Assembly: GCA_963849305.1 (NCBI GenBank)
Contig: CAWKGV010000008.1
Location: 124,001 to 188,000, forward strand
Direction: 5' to 3'
Length of the DNA: 64,000 nucleotides
From: CAWKGV01 sp963849305
GTDB taxonomy: Bacteria; Pseudomonadota; Alphaproteobacteria; Acetobacterales; Acetobacteraceae
Of the stretch, positions 48,491 to 57,014 are shown piece after piece. The notes beneath the pieces were generated by a model. It saw only the letters and a list, made by a program, of their open reading frames with translations, did no database searches and was not told the origin of the DNA. Each line of letters begins with the position of its first letter. Position 1 is the first letter of the stretch. Both the position numbers and the translations under genes were made by a program.

Positions 48491-49950
48491 CTAGCAGCCT
48501 GTCGGATTCAGCCTGCCGGCTGAGCCAATGAGCAAGCCGGCTGGGGTGTTCACGCCGCCTGCAGGCGGGCAATTCGCCTGCAGTTGTAGGCGAGCGCGGT
48601 CAGGGTCCACTCGGCGGCAACCTTTTGGATGCCGCGCAGGTGGAAGCGGACGAAGCCCATGGCGCTCTTGATGATGCCAAACACCGGTTCGATGGTCTGC
48701 TTGCGTCTTTTGTAGAGGTTCTTGGCATCTTCGGTCTCCAGCTTGGCTTTCATCGCCAGGCGCCAAGGCTCGGTGATCCGGCGCGGCGTGGTTTGCGGCG
48801 GCGGCGGACGGAAGTCGTAGGGCCGGTGCGGCTGGGTCCGCCCGATCGCCACCAATGGCTCGATGCCATGTGCGTGCAGGTCCGCCACCGCTGGGCCGCT
48901 GGCAAAACCGGTATCGGCCAGAACGATCTTGGGTAGGCCAATGGTTGTTTCCATTGCCAGGGTAGTCGCGGCAAAGCTCGGCGCATCGGCTGGGGTCGCG
49001 ACCAGGTTGGTCGCCAGGATCAGTTGCGCACCGTCGGCGCACACCACCGCCTGTGCGTTGTAGGCTTGGCGGTATTCATGCGCATCCGAGCGTCGCATCA
49101 GGGCGCTGTCCGGGTCCGTAAGGTTGCTTTGTCGCTCTGGTGGCGGCGTATCATCGGGCGGTTTCGGCGGCCGGCCGCGACGCCCGTTCTTGGCGTCATA
49201 GGCGGCCTTCTTGGCCTCATAAGCTGGGCGGGCGGCCTCAGCTTCGGCGCGTGCCTCGGCTTCCAGCCGCTCGCAGGCAGCATCGAGCTTCGCCTGGAGC
49301 GCGTTGCGCCGGGCCAGTTCTGCCGGCAACGCTTGCGGGTCGTGGTCCCCGGCGTCGGCCGCTTCGGCCTGCGCGGTCAGCGCGGCGATGTCAGCCGCCA
49401 GCTTGGCCCGCAATTCCTGCGCCCGGTCGTAGCGCACGGAGCGGATCTTCGAGGCATTGGCGTCGATCTTGGTCCCATCGATCGACACCGTGCCGAGCCG
49501 CAGCAGCCCACTCTCGCGCGCCAGCAGCAGCACTTGCAGGAAGGCCGCCTCGAAGGCCGCTTTGTTCGAGCGTCGGAACACCGCGATCGTGTCGTGGTCG
49601 GGGTGCAGGTTGGCCGCCACGAAGCGAACCGCGATGTCACGGTAGGTTGCCCGCTCGATCCGCCGCGACGAGAAGATGCCGTTGGCGTAGCTGTAGATCA
49701 GCAGCGCCAGCATCAGCCGCGGGTGATACTGCGGCTTGCCGCACGCTCGCTCCGCCACTCGGAACGCCCCGAGCGGTACCCGCTCCACCGCGGCCACCAC
49801 GAAGTGCGCAAGATCATCCTCCGGCAGCCAAGTCTTTAGGTCGGGCGGCAGCAGAAAGGCCTGGTCGCGGTTGAACGGCACAAAATTCGACATCCGCCGA
49901 TTCTAGCCACCGATCGCGTGATCGGGTATCTCAATCCGACAGGCTGCTAG
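48491..49950 (-). mobile_element. IS1182 family insertion sequence
   Basis: An intact 1.46-kb element. Terminal inverted repeats of 18 bp match perfectly: CTAGCAGCCTGTCGGATT at the left end and its complement at 49933-49950. The outermost CTAG is itself palindromic, so it may be a 4-bp target duplication, which would place the true ends at 48495 and 49946. One full-length transposase occupies the interior. It lies just downstream of the frameshifted beta-propeller gene. Confidence 0.92.
48550..49893 (-). CDS. IS1182 family transposase
   Basis: A 447-residue DDE transposase with the features of IS1182. The N-terminal DUF772-type domain includes CGKPQYHPRLMLALLIYSYA and IFSSRRIERATYRDIAVRFV. 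The catalytic Asps lie in GTVSIDGTKIDANAS and IVLADTGFASG, and the Glu in KQTIEPVFGIIKSAMGF. A charged Ala/Glu-rich coiled coil sits between residues ~155 and 225, and RRGRPPKPPDD follows it. The frame is complete, and both inverted repeats are intact, so the element could be active. Confidence 0.95.
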   Translation of the reverse strand: MSNFVPFNRDQAFLLPPDLKTWLPEDDLAHFVVAAVERVPLGAFRVAERACGKPQYHPRLMLALLIYSYANGIFSSRRIERATYRDIAVRFVAANLHPDHDTIAVFRRSNKAAFEAAFLQVLLLARESGLLRLGTVSIDGTKIDANASKIRSVRYDRAQELRAKLAADIAALTAQAEAADAGDHDPQALPAELARRNALQAKLDAACERLEAEARAEAEAARPAYEAKKAAYDAKNGRRGRPPKPPDDTPPPERQSNLTDPDSALMRRSDAHEYRQAYNAQAVVCADGAQLILATNLVATPADAPSFAATTLAMETTIGLPKIVLADTGFASGPAVADLHAHGIEPLVAIGRTQPHRPYDFRPPPPQTTPRRITEPWRLAMKAKLETEDAKNLYKRRKQTIEPVFGIIKSAMGFVRFHLRGIQKVAAEWTLTALAYNCRRIARLQAA

Positions 49951-50150
49951 GGCGCCGACGGCCACAATACTGCCTAAAGGGCGAAGAGCATTACGGAACG
50001 GCCTGAGCGGAATACTTTCGCCAAAAAATTCCGGGCAGCAGGAATAACCACCGATGCCGCCGCGTCTGTCGCATAAAGAAAGGCACACTCGCGGGCAACC
50101 GGCAAACCGCCGGATGCAAGCAGCCGACGGATCCATCAGGGGGACGGTCT

Positions 50151-50306
50151 ATGAAAGGCGTATTTGCAGCAATGATGGTCATTGTCGCTCTCGTGCTCGG
50201 TGCCTGTACTCCTGCCGGGGACATCAATGCTCCGCAAACCACGCCGATGCGGCAGAGCAGCGGTGGAGGCAGCGGCATGGGGGGCGGTGGGGGTGGTGGT
50301 TACTGA
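50151..50306 (+). CDS. small glycine-rich lipoprotein
   Basis: A 51-residue peptide. Residues 1-19 form a signal sequence with lipobox LVLGAC, followed by TPAGDINAPQTTPMRQ and a run of glycines ending in Tyr (GGGSGMGGGGGGGY). AGGGGGA lies six bases before the ATG. Small Gly-rich lipoproteins of this kind are common and functionally uncharacterised. No homologue can be named. The gene sits between IS1182 and an IS3 remnant. Confidence 0.65.
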   Translation: MKGVFAAMMVIVALVLGACTPAGDINAPQTTPMRQSSGGGSGMGGGGGGGY

Positions 50307-50389
50307 TTCTGTCAGACCGCTGGGAGGGAACCCGACACGGAGGCGGTCATGCACTGGCCCGCCTGTTGTCGCATCCATATGCAGCTTGC

Positions 50390-50500
50390 GTACCAAGTGA
50401 TCGGCTACATGAGCCGTCACGCCACAGTCCACTGCTCCCGCAACGCCTCCAGCGCAATCTTCGCCTTCAGCGCCGCCCACATCTTCCGTCTCGTCTTCTC
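50390..50500 (-). pseudogene. IS3-type transposase OrfA remnant
   Basis: On the minus strand a short stretch reads RRKMWAALKAKIALEALREQ then WTVA, which resembles the N-terminal helix-turn-helix of IS3/IS911 OrfA (xFKAKxALEALRxxxTVAxLA). It is interrupted right after by a stop, with no OrfB or inverted repeats nearby. The rest of the ~370-base gap (50307-50677) shows no gene. Confidence 0.5.
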
Positions 50501-50677
50501 ATCTTCGGCTCCGTCTAGCACGACAGAACGGCTCCCCGCTCCAATTAGGCCAAGGGGTTCCTTTTCCGGGGGCCGTTGCGCCGGCGCTGCCGTAGGCCAG
50601 GAGAATGCGCTCACATCGCCGTCAGCGCGGAATAAAGGCATGGGGGTGCGCGTCCACCTTAGTCGTGGAGGCATCCG

Positions 50678-50896
50678 ATGTTTGATACATTCGACCCATG
50701 CCCGCCTGACTATGACGCAAAAGGATGGGAAGGCAGGTGGGCTTTACCGGTCCTTAGACGGAAGATCGCCGAGGCAGAGCGCCTTCGGACAGCATTGCTG
50801 AACGTAATCATCAGCCATGATCACCCTGACGCCATCAGGCACGCCCAGAATGCCGTAAAGTGGTACGACACGTGGAACGACCTCGGCGATAAGTAG
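50678..50896 (+). CDS. small hypothetical protein
   Basis: A 72-residue soluble protein (starting MFDTFDPCPPDYDAKGWEGR, with RRKIAEAERLRTALLNVIIS in the middle and DAIRHAQNAVKWYDTWNDLG at the end). I do not recognise a family. Support comes from a GGAGG site eight bases before the ATG and a balanced, amphipathic helical composition. It lies between remnants, so it may belong to a past mobile or duplicated segment. Confidence 0.5.
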   Translation: MFDTFDPCPPDYDAKGWEGRWALPVLRRKIAEAERLRTALLNVIISHDHPDAIRHAQNAVKWYDTWNDLGDK

Positions 50897-50936
50897 GCCA
50901 TCCTTTTTTCGAGCGCCCTGCTGCGCGATCGGGTCT

Positions 50937-51885
50937 GTGTCGCCGCGAAATCCGATTCTGGTTTTAGGCTCGCCCCGCTCCGGGACGACTTGGCTTGCCA
51001 AGATTTCTGGATAGCCACCCCGACGTGCTGTATCGCCACGAGCCGGACGAGGTGGTTCCGGCCGGCCTCGGCATACACCCGCGCGACCAGCTCCGCACAT
51101 GGATTGATGTGAAGGCCTTGCGCACAGCCGCCAAACGGCCGTTTTTCCGTAAGTCCTGGCTGCCCGCCCCCCTTGGCCTGCTACGTAATACGCTGGCGCA
51201 CACGCTGAATGGCGTCGCCCGACTGTCACGCGATATGCAGGCTAGGAATCGCCTGAAGCTGCCGGACTTCGTCGCCATTGACCGACGACCCGGGCTACGA
51301 GCGGTGATCAAGGTGGTGGGTTGGGATGCCAGCGCCATCGCTCGCGAGTTGTCTGACAGCCGCATTCTGTTCATCCTGCGCCACCCTTGTGGCGTGGTCT
51401 CCTCCGCTCTGCGCGGAGCGGCGCAGCACCGTTTCGAGTCGAGCGCGAATGGGTCTGAGGTGCCGTACGACGAGGCGCAGGTAATGACCTTTGCCACTTC
51501 CCGCGGGGTGGATGCCGCTGCATTGCAGGAATTGTCGGCCGCGGCGAAATGTGCTTGGAGCTGGGTCGCGTTCAACGAGGGGGCGCTTGAACGACACTAC
51601 GGCCTACAGAACGTCCGATTGATCCTTTACGAGGATCTCTGTGCCCGGCCCGAAGCAGTTGCCCGCGAATTAATGGACTTCGTCGGGCTGGCCTGGCATC
51701 CGCAAACCGAGAAATTCATCGCGCGCAGTACGCGCCATAACGGCCATGATAGCTACTACGGGGTATTCCGAAATGCGGCTGCCGCCGAACGCTGGCGCAG
51801 CACCATGGACAAGACGGATCGGGAGGCCGTTACGGCGGTCGCCCGCCACTCCCGCCTGGCGCGCTACTGGCCGGATCTAGCCTAA
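50937..51885 (+). pseudogene. sulfotransferase family protein, frameshifted
   Basis: A PAPS-dependent sulfotransferase split near its start. The 5' piece, from a GTG at 50937, carries the phosphosulfate loop VLGSPRSGTTWLAKI and then runs into a stop. The remaining ~296 residues continue in another frame from FLDSHPDVLYRHEPDE, with the 3'-phosphate loop SRILFILRHPCGVVSSALRG near 51360 and LILYEDLCARPEAVARELMD further on. One missing base near 51003-51010 explains the break. Translation from an internal start would lack the PAPS loop and be inactive. Confidence 0.82.
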
Positions 51886-51932
51886 TGCTGCTCGCCTGCA
51901 GTACGCGTTTCAGCGCGCTTCCTACTGCAGAG

Positions 51933-52006
51933 TTTCTTCGTATTCCGTGGATCCCATTTCCACCACTGTTTTTTGGCCACGGCTTTCACGGCGGGCATCA
52001 CTGATT
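51933..52006 (+). pseudogene. remnant of a glycine-zipper gene 3' end
   Basis: About 74 bases resemble the last ~90 bases of the glycine-zipper lipoprotein gene (47213-47302): TTTCTTCGTATTCCG, GGCCACGGCTTTCACGGCGG and GGCGGGCATCACTGATT are shared, with a short internal deletion and frame change. It is the tail of a lost paralogue. Confidence 0.75.
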
Positions 52007-52061
52007 GATCCAAGATGTGTTTATCGCCGCTCGGCTAGCTGCTGAGGCAGCGCCCATATCG

Positions 52062-53447
52062 TCAAAAGACCGTCCATGCGTATAGGAAGAGCGTGTTGTT
52101 GCCGCTCGCGTCGTGGCCGAAGCCATCGTAATTCCGTGTGCCGCCGTTGAACAGCGTATAGATGATGTACTGCAGACCGAGCTTGAGGTTGGCGAATGGC
52201 CGGCGCCAGGAGTCCTCCTTTCCGAACGGCACCCAGTCGGCCTCCACGATGAACGCGTTGCTGTCCGGCTTGCCGTTGGCGCTGCCCATGACCGGCGCGG
52301 GGGCATACAGCACGGGGTCGGGCGTGCCCCAGGTGTATTGCCACGCGAGGGTCAGTCCATAGGTATTCCTGTAATAGTAGGTCGCATTCGTCCGCACCTG
52401 GTTCAGCGCATGGTCCGGCCGGCTCGCGCCTCCCATGTTGAACGTCCCCTTCAGATCCTGGAACTCGTGGACGAGGATTGCGTCGAGGGTGGCGGTATGG
52501 GGTCCGTCGCCCAGGAACTGGTAGCCGGCGTCTGCCCCGAGATCGGTGAAGCGGTCCTTCCCAAGCGCGCCCTGGGCCGTTCGGTCGCCGATCGCCGGAT
52601 TGATGTTGGAGCTGAGGAAGATCGCGCCGACATGAGCTGATTGGCCGGCCCAATCCCATTCGTAGGCGAGCCGGCCATACGGCGCCACATTTGCCGTGCT
52701 GCCAGGGCCATAAGTGGTGCCGGTCGCCGACAACAGGCTGGGCCCGTAGGTCTCGTAGCCGCCGGCTTCTAAGTAGAGATGCCGGTCATACAAGGCATAG
52801 GCGGTGAGTCCGATCGAGTTGCCGATCAATCCACCCGCGAGCAATGGCTGAGCGGTCGGCGTCGGGGCAAGCGCGGACTGTGCGAACGGATAGCCCCAGA
52901 CGAAGGTGGTGTTGTACGGATCCTGGACGGTCGGGCCGTTGTTGAGCGAGGCGCCGACGCGGAGCTCCGAGCCGCCCACGTCGTACGGCGCGGTCAGGCG
53001 TACGTCTGCGTTATCCAGGCTGAAGGCCTTGGCAGTGCCCGAATAGGTACCTTGAATGAAGGCGCCGACGTTATCTGTGAGCCGTCCGGCGAGGAATAGG
53101 CTGACCTGGTCGAGCGCCACATTGTTGTTGCGGCCGAAGTCGTTCTGCGGCGGGCTCGGCTGTGACTTGGCGGTGTGGGTGAACGAGCCGATAATCATGG
53201 CGGCGAGAGGGATCTTCGACGCGATTCCCTCGCCTCCGGTCATCGTGTAGCCACTCATCTTGAAGAGCCGGCCCAAAGGGGTGAGCTGCGGGCCGAAGGC
53301 TCCGACATGGCAGGCCGCACAGGGCTGGCCTGTCTGTTGTGCAAACGCAGGCACTCCGCGCGCCGGCGCGCACCGGAACGCAAGCACGACGGCTAACGGA
53401 GCAGCCAACAAGAGCGGGCCGCCAACTCGGTAATACCAGCTTGCCAT
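52062..53447 (-). CDS. outer-membrane cytochrome-porin fusion protein
   Basis: A 461-residue exported protein. After a signal peptide (residues ~1-33) comes one c-type haem site, FAQQTGQPCAACHVGAFGPQ, then LTPLGRLFKMSGYTMTGG. The remaining ~380 residues alternate polar and hydrophobic residues with many Gly, Tyr and Asn turns and end in LYAWTVF, an aromatic C-terminus typical of outer-membrane barrels. A haem domain joined to a porin-like barrel is the architecture of Cyc2-type iron oxidases and related conduits. It is co-oriented with, and 25 bases behind, a cytochrome c gene. The substrate is not proven by sequence. Confidence 0.8.
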   Translation of the reverse strand: MASWYYRVGGPLLLAAPLAVVLAFRCAPARGVPAFAQQTGQPCAACHVGAFGPQLTPLGRLFKMSGYTMTGGEGIASKIPLAAMIIGSFTHTAKSQPSPPQNDFGRNNNVALDQVSLFLAGRLTDNVGAFIQGTYSGTAKAFSLDNADVRLTAPYDVGGSELRVGASLNNGPTVQDPYNTTFVWGYPFAQSALAPTPTAQPLLAGGLIGNSIGLTAYALYDRHLYLEAGGYETYGPSLLSATGTTYGPGSTANVAPYGRLAYEWDWAGQSAHVGAIFLSSNINPAIGDRTAQGALGKDRFTDLGADAGYQFLGDGPHTATLDAILVHEFQDLKGTFNMGGASRPDHALNQVRTNATYYYRNTYGLTLAWQYTWGTPDPVLYAPAPVMGSANGKPDSNAFIVEADWVPFGKEDSWRRPFANLKLGLQYIIYTLFNGGTRNYDGFGHDASGNNTLFLYAWTVF

Positions 53448-53472
53448 GGTTTCTTCGGCCGTCGACGTGGGG

Positions 53473-53890
53473 TTAATGCAAGGTCGCCAGGTAAGCGATG
53501 ATGTCGGCGCGCTGCTTAGGATCCTTCACGCCCGGGAAGCTCATGAACGTTCCCGGTACCGACCTGGCGCGGAGCCGTGAGATAGCGGTCGAGTGTGCCG
53601 ACGGTCCATGTCAGGCCGGATCTGCGGTTCGCCTCCGAATAGCGAAAGCCGGGAGCGTGCCCGGACGGCCGGTTGACCACGCCGAATAGGCTGGGCCCGA
53701 CGAAGTTCCGGCCGGGCTGCGCCGTGTGGCAGACGGTGCAATACGTGTTAAACAAGTGCTTGCCAGCGACTGCATCCTGCGCGTGCGCGCTTTGTGCTGC
53801 GACCAGAGCGACGAAGGCCGCTACAATCCACGCGCGCCAGGATCTCCCGCCGCTCTGACAGGTGTTGGAAAAAGAGAACCTCTCATTCAT
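53473..53890 (-). pseudogene. class I cytochrome c, C-terminal frameshift
   Basis: A small periplasmic cytochrome c of about 138 residues if corrected. It has a signal peptide (WIVAAFVALVAAQSAHAQ), haem site YCTVCHTAQPGRNFVGPSLF and GLTWTVGTLDRYLTAP. The Met-ligand segment (VPGTFMSFPGVKDPKQRADI, then IAYLATLH) lies in the next frame, so one extra base near 53556 breaks the gene just before its axial Met. The uncorrected product stops at about 53519 and would lack the sixth haem ligand. Upstream is a GGAATA-N16-CGTC promoter-like motif. Confidence 0.82.
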
Positions 53891-53939
53891 TGGAATTTCT
53901 CTCCGGCGTCGCCGGGCAGATGCGCGCGACACCGGGGAT

Positions 53940-53965
53940 GACGTTTGTCCCCCGCCGGTTATTCC
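53940..53965 (-). promoter_or_regulatory. candidate ECF promoter for the cytochrome-porin operon
   Basis: On the minus strand: GGAATA, 16 bases, CGTC, about 50 bases before the cytochrome c start. It matches the two copies at 54030 and 55567, with a spacer one base longer. Confidence 0.55.
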
Positions 53966-54029
53966 CATGCTCCGAACCTTGCCGAAAAAAATCGTGGACG
54001 AGAAGTTGCAAAAAAATGCCTAAACGGCT

Positions 54030-54054
54030 GGAATACTTCGTCGCGTGGCGCGTC
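54030..54054 (+). promoter_or_regulatory. candidate autoregulatory promoter of the ECF sigma gene
   Basis: GGAATA, 15 bases, CGTC, about 145 bases upstream of the sigma-factor ATG. It is identical in both boxes and spacing to the motif in front of the TIGR03118 gene. Confidence 0.6.
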
Positions 54055-54197
54055 TCCCTGACTGAATGGTGTTCGAGGCAGGGCCGTCGAGTGCACGTCG
54101 TTCGCGAAGGTCAGGCAAGCATGCTTCATCAGCTCGGATGACGAGTGGTCAAACGACCCTCAGCGCCTGGCCCCAGCTTGCGGCTGGGTGACCGGCC

Positions 54198-54710
54198 ATG
54201 TCCGGGAGGTTGGGCCTTATCGAGTCGTGCATCCCGTCGCTTCGACGCTATGCCTTGACGCTGCTGGGAGATCGGCAGGAGGTCGATGACCTAGTGCACG
54301 ATTGCTTGGTGCGCGCGCTCGATCAGTTGCATACGCACCGCGAGGACGCTGACGTGCGGGCCTGGCTCTTCGCGATCATGCATAACCTCTTCGTCAGTCG
54401 TCTCCGCCATAGGAGGGTGCGCGGCCATATGGACGCGGTGTGCGAGGTGAATGAAGAGGCGCTCGGAGTACCCGCGAGCCAGGAAGAGCATATGTACACG
54501 CGCGATGTCGTGCGCGCCCTCAAGGGCCTGCCGGTGGAGCAGCGAAGCGTGCTGCTGCTCGTCTCCGTTGAGGATCTCTCCTACGCCGAGGTCGCGCAGG
54601 TGCTCGCTATCCCGATCGGCACGGTGATGTCCCGACTGGCCCGCGCGCGAGAGCGGCTGCGACGGATCATGGAAGGCAGCCCGCAGATTGCGCTCAGGAG
54701 CGTCAGTTGA
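54198..54710 (+). CDS. ECF RNA polymerase sigma factor
   Basis: A 170-residue ECF sigma factor. Region 2 is at ~1-75 (RYALTLLGDRQEVDDLVHDC, DVRAWLFAIMHNLFVSRLR). Region 4 is at ~105-160 (LPVEQRSVLLLVSVEDLSYAEVAQVL then PIGTVMSRLARARERLR). It is followed by an anti-sigma gene whose TTG start overlaps this stop (TTGA). This is distinct from the ECF42 factor at 17.3 kb. A matching promoter motif upstream suggests autoregulation. The inducing signal is unknown, and neighbouring cytochrome genes hint at a redox or metal stimulus. Confidence 0.93.
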   Translation: MSGRLGLIESCIPSLRRYALTLLGDRQEVDDLVHDCLVRALDQLHTHREDADVRAWLFAIMHNLFVSRLRHRRVRGHMDAVCEVNEEALGVPASQEEHMYTRDVVRALKGLPVEQRSVLLLVSVEDLSYAEVAQVLAIPIGTVMSRLARARERLRRIMEGSPQIALRSVS

Positions 54711-55498
54711 CCGCCCCGGAACGCCCGATCGGCGAGGACGACCTCCACGCTTATGTGGACGACCAACTCGAGCCGGCCCGTCGCCGTCGGGTTGAGCAAT
54801 ACCTCGTGGCGGACCAGGAGGCGGCTCAGCGCGTAAGCGCTTACCAGGCGCAGCGCCAGGCCTTGCGCGACGCCTTCGCTGCGCTCTCCGCCGAACCGCT
54901 GCCGCCTGAGCTGAGCTTGACGCGGATTCTCGAACAGCGCCTTCGGCGCCCGCGGGCGCCGTGGCATATCGCCGCCGCCATCGTGCTTGCGCTCGGGATC
55001 GGCGGAGGCGGGGGCTGGTTCCTGCACTCGCGGCCTACGGATGGCCGCCTGGCTCAGGCCATGGACGTGCTGCAGCGGGAAGCGCTCTCGACCCACGTCG
55101 TTTATGCCACTGACCGCCGGCACCCCGTCGAGGTCTCGGCCGTGGAGGAAACCCATCTCAAGCAGTGGCTGTCGAACAGGTTGGAGCGGAACGTAACGCC
55201 CCCAGATTTGTCTGGGTTCGGCTTCCGGCTCATCGGCGGGAGACTTCTCGCCACCGAGCGGGGTCGGCCGGCCGCGCTGTTCATGTACGACAACGCCGAG
55301 GGCGATCGGCTGTCCCTCCTGTTGCGTCCAATGGCGCCCGGCTTCCACGCGCTACAAACCGACATGAGTCAGGCCGGATTGAACGGCTGCGCCTGGATCG
55401 ACAGGGGACTCGGCTATGCGATCGTGGGCCCGTTTGCCGACAACGAGCTGGACCGCATGGCCGATCAGATCAGGGCAGACAGCCGGCTCCGGGGCTGA
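54707..55498 (+). CDS. membrane anti-sigma factor
   Basis: A 263-residue single-pass membrane protein. The cytoplasmic N-terminal domain (DDLHAYVDDQLEPARRRRVE, then QYLVADQEAAQRVSAYQAQR) resembles anti-sigma domains but lacks the zinc-binding HxxxCxxC. A transmembrane helix follows near residues 87-108 (HIAAAIVLALGIGGGGGWFL), and the periplasmic domain of ~155 residues contains RRHPVEVSAVEETHLKQWLS and FRLIGGRLLATERGRPAALF. The TTG start overlaps the sigma stop, giving translational coupling. It should hold the sigma factor at the membrane until a signal arrives. Confidence 0.9.
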   Translation: MTAPERPIGEDDLHAYVDDQLEPARRRRVEQYLVADQEAAQRVSAYQAQRQALRDAFAALSAEPLPPELSLTRILEQRLRRPRAPWHIAAAIVLALGIGGGGGWFLHSRPTDGRLAQAMDVLQREALSTHVVYATDRRHPVEVSAVEETHLKQWLSNRLERNVTPPDLSGFGFRLIGGRLLATERGRPAALFMYDNAEGDRLSLLLRPMAPGFHALQTDMSQAGLNGCAWIDRGLGYAIVGPFADNELDRMADQIRADSRLRG

Positions 55499-55566
55499 GC
55501 GCGCCCAGCGATCAAGCCCGTTCGAAGATCATCATCCGCCGAGGAGAAAATTTGACGGGCGGCCCC

Positions 55567-55591
55567 GGAATATCCCTCGAGCTCGAACGTC
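55567..55591 (+). promoter_or_regulatory. candidate ECF promoter for the TIGR03118 gene
   Basis: GGAATA, 15 bases, CGTC, about 105 bases upstream of the ATG and after the anti-sigma stop. Same boxes and spacing as the motif upstream of the sigma gene. Confidence 0.6.
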
Positions 55592-55696
55592 TTTGTATGG
55601 GTAGGAGTAGTGCCGCGAGACGAAAGCGCGGTCGCCTTCCGCGCAATCGTGCCGGTAGCGCGCGTCGGTGCCACACGCTATGGGAGGACAAATATC

Positions 55697-56851
55697 ATGA
55701 AGCGTCTCAGTCGAAGTCTCGCGCCCGCCGCGATCATCGCAATCGCGGTCTCAGGCGTCACCGCGGTTCGCGCCGATGGTCAGCGAAATGCCTATGTCGT
55801 CACCAATCTCGTCTCCGATTTGCCAAACACAGCCGTGGTGCAGGACCCGAACCTGAAGAATGCGTGGGGAGTCGCATTTACTCCGGCCGCAAGCCCGTTC
55901 TGGATCGCCGATAACGCCACGGGACTGGCGACACTTTATGATGGAAACGGAACGGCAGTGCCTCTCGTTGTCACGATCCCCTGCCCACCGACAGCCGCGG
56001 AAGGTTCGAGTTGCCCGCAAAACGCGGCGCCCACCGGCATGGTGTGGAACCCTACCACGAACGTCAGCACGGCATTCCTGGTCCCGGGAACAGAGGTGCC
56101 CGCTTCGTTCATCTTCGATACCGAGGACGGGACGCTATCCGCTTGGACCGGCGGCCTCACCCCCGCTGACAAAGCGGTCCTCGCCGTCGACAATTCCGTA
56201 ACGCCCAATGCCACGCCGGGGGCCGTTTACAAGGGTCTCGCCGTCGGCGTCAACGTCAACGGCCTCTTCCTCTTTGCCACCAACTTCCGCGCCGGAACGG
56301 TCGAAGTGTACGCCCCTGCCCCCGCCGGCAGCACCACCGGCTTTTATGTCCCGATAACCACCGACGGCGGCTTCACCGATCCGGACATCCCCGCCGGATA
56401 CGCGCCGTTCGGTATCCAGAACATCAACGGCGACCTCTTCGTGACCTATGCGCAGCAGAACGCGCAAGAGCACGACGACGTTGCCGGCAACGGCCACGGT
56501 TTTGTCGACGTGTTCGACACCGACGGCCATCTGCTCCGGCGTTTTGCCTCGGGCGGGCCGCTGAATTCCCCGTGGGGCGTTGCGCGGGCATCGTTCGCAT
56601 TTGGGCGGTTCAGTGGTGACATCCTGGTTGGCAATTTCGGAGACGGCAGGATCAATGTGTTCGACTCCAGGGGGAAATTCTTGGATCAGCTCAGGGACAC
56701 GAGCGGCAGGCCGATTGTTATCGACGGCTTGTGGACGGTGACCTTGGGCGGCGGCGCGAAATCGAGCTCCGACACGCTGTACTTCACAGCCGGTCCCAAC
56801 GGCGAAACCGATGGCCTGTTTGGGACCATCAGCCCCGCGCGAGACAACTAA
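55697..56851 (+). CDS. TIGR03118 family exported protein
   Basis: A 384-residue secreted protein with a signal peptide (LAPAAIIAIAVSGVTAVRA). It shows the sequence marks of the TIGR03118 family: NLVSDLPNTAVVQDPNLKNAWG, SPFWIADNATGLATLYDGNG, FNFRAGTVEVY-like ATNFRAGTVEVYAP, and FVDVFDTDGHLLRRFASGGP followed by LNSPWGVA. A beta-propeller fold is expected. Family function is unknown, although it is often extracellular. A GGGAGGAC site precedes the ATG and an ECF-like promoter lies upstream, placing it in the predicted sigma regulon. Confidence 0.88.
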   Translation: MKRLSRSLAPAAIIAIAVSGVTAVRADGQRNAYVVTNLVSDLPNTAVVQDPNLKNAWGVAFTPAASPFWIADNATGLATLYDGNGTAVPLVVTIPCPPTAAEGSSCPQNAAPTGMVWNPTTNVSTAFLVPGTEVPASFIFDTEDGTLSAWTGGLTPADKAVLAVDNSVTPNATPGAVYKGLAVGVNVNGLFLFATNFRAGTVEVYAPAPAGSTTGFYVPITTDGGFTDPDIPAGYAPFGIQNINGDLFVTYAQQNAQEHDDVAGNGHGFVDVFDTDGHLLRRFASGGPLNSPWGVARASFAFGRFSGDILVGNFGDGRINVFDSRGKFLDQLRDTSGRPIVIDGLWTVTLGGGAKSSSDTLYFTAGPNGETDGLFGTISPARDN

Positions 56852-57014
56852 CGACCCGTGATAAGCTGAGGTCGTTGAGCGCAACCGCGAGCCTGAGGGG
56901 GCCATTCAGGAACCAGTCGCCGCCAGGGTGGCACCCGCCGCCGACCGAATCGGAGCGTAAGCGGATTCTGGACGGCCACCCGCGCGATGGAGTGCATGGC
57001 GGAAGAAGGGTGGT
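56852..57014. other. non-coding flank before an APC-permease remnant
   Basis: No gene is seen in this stretch. It leads into a segment resembling the 3' part of the APC permease gene further right. Confidence 0.4.
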
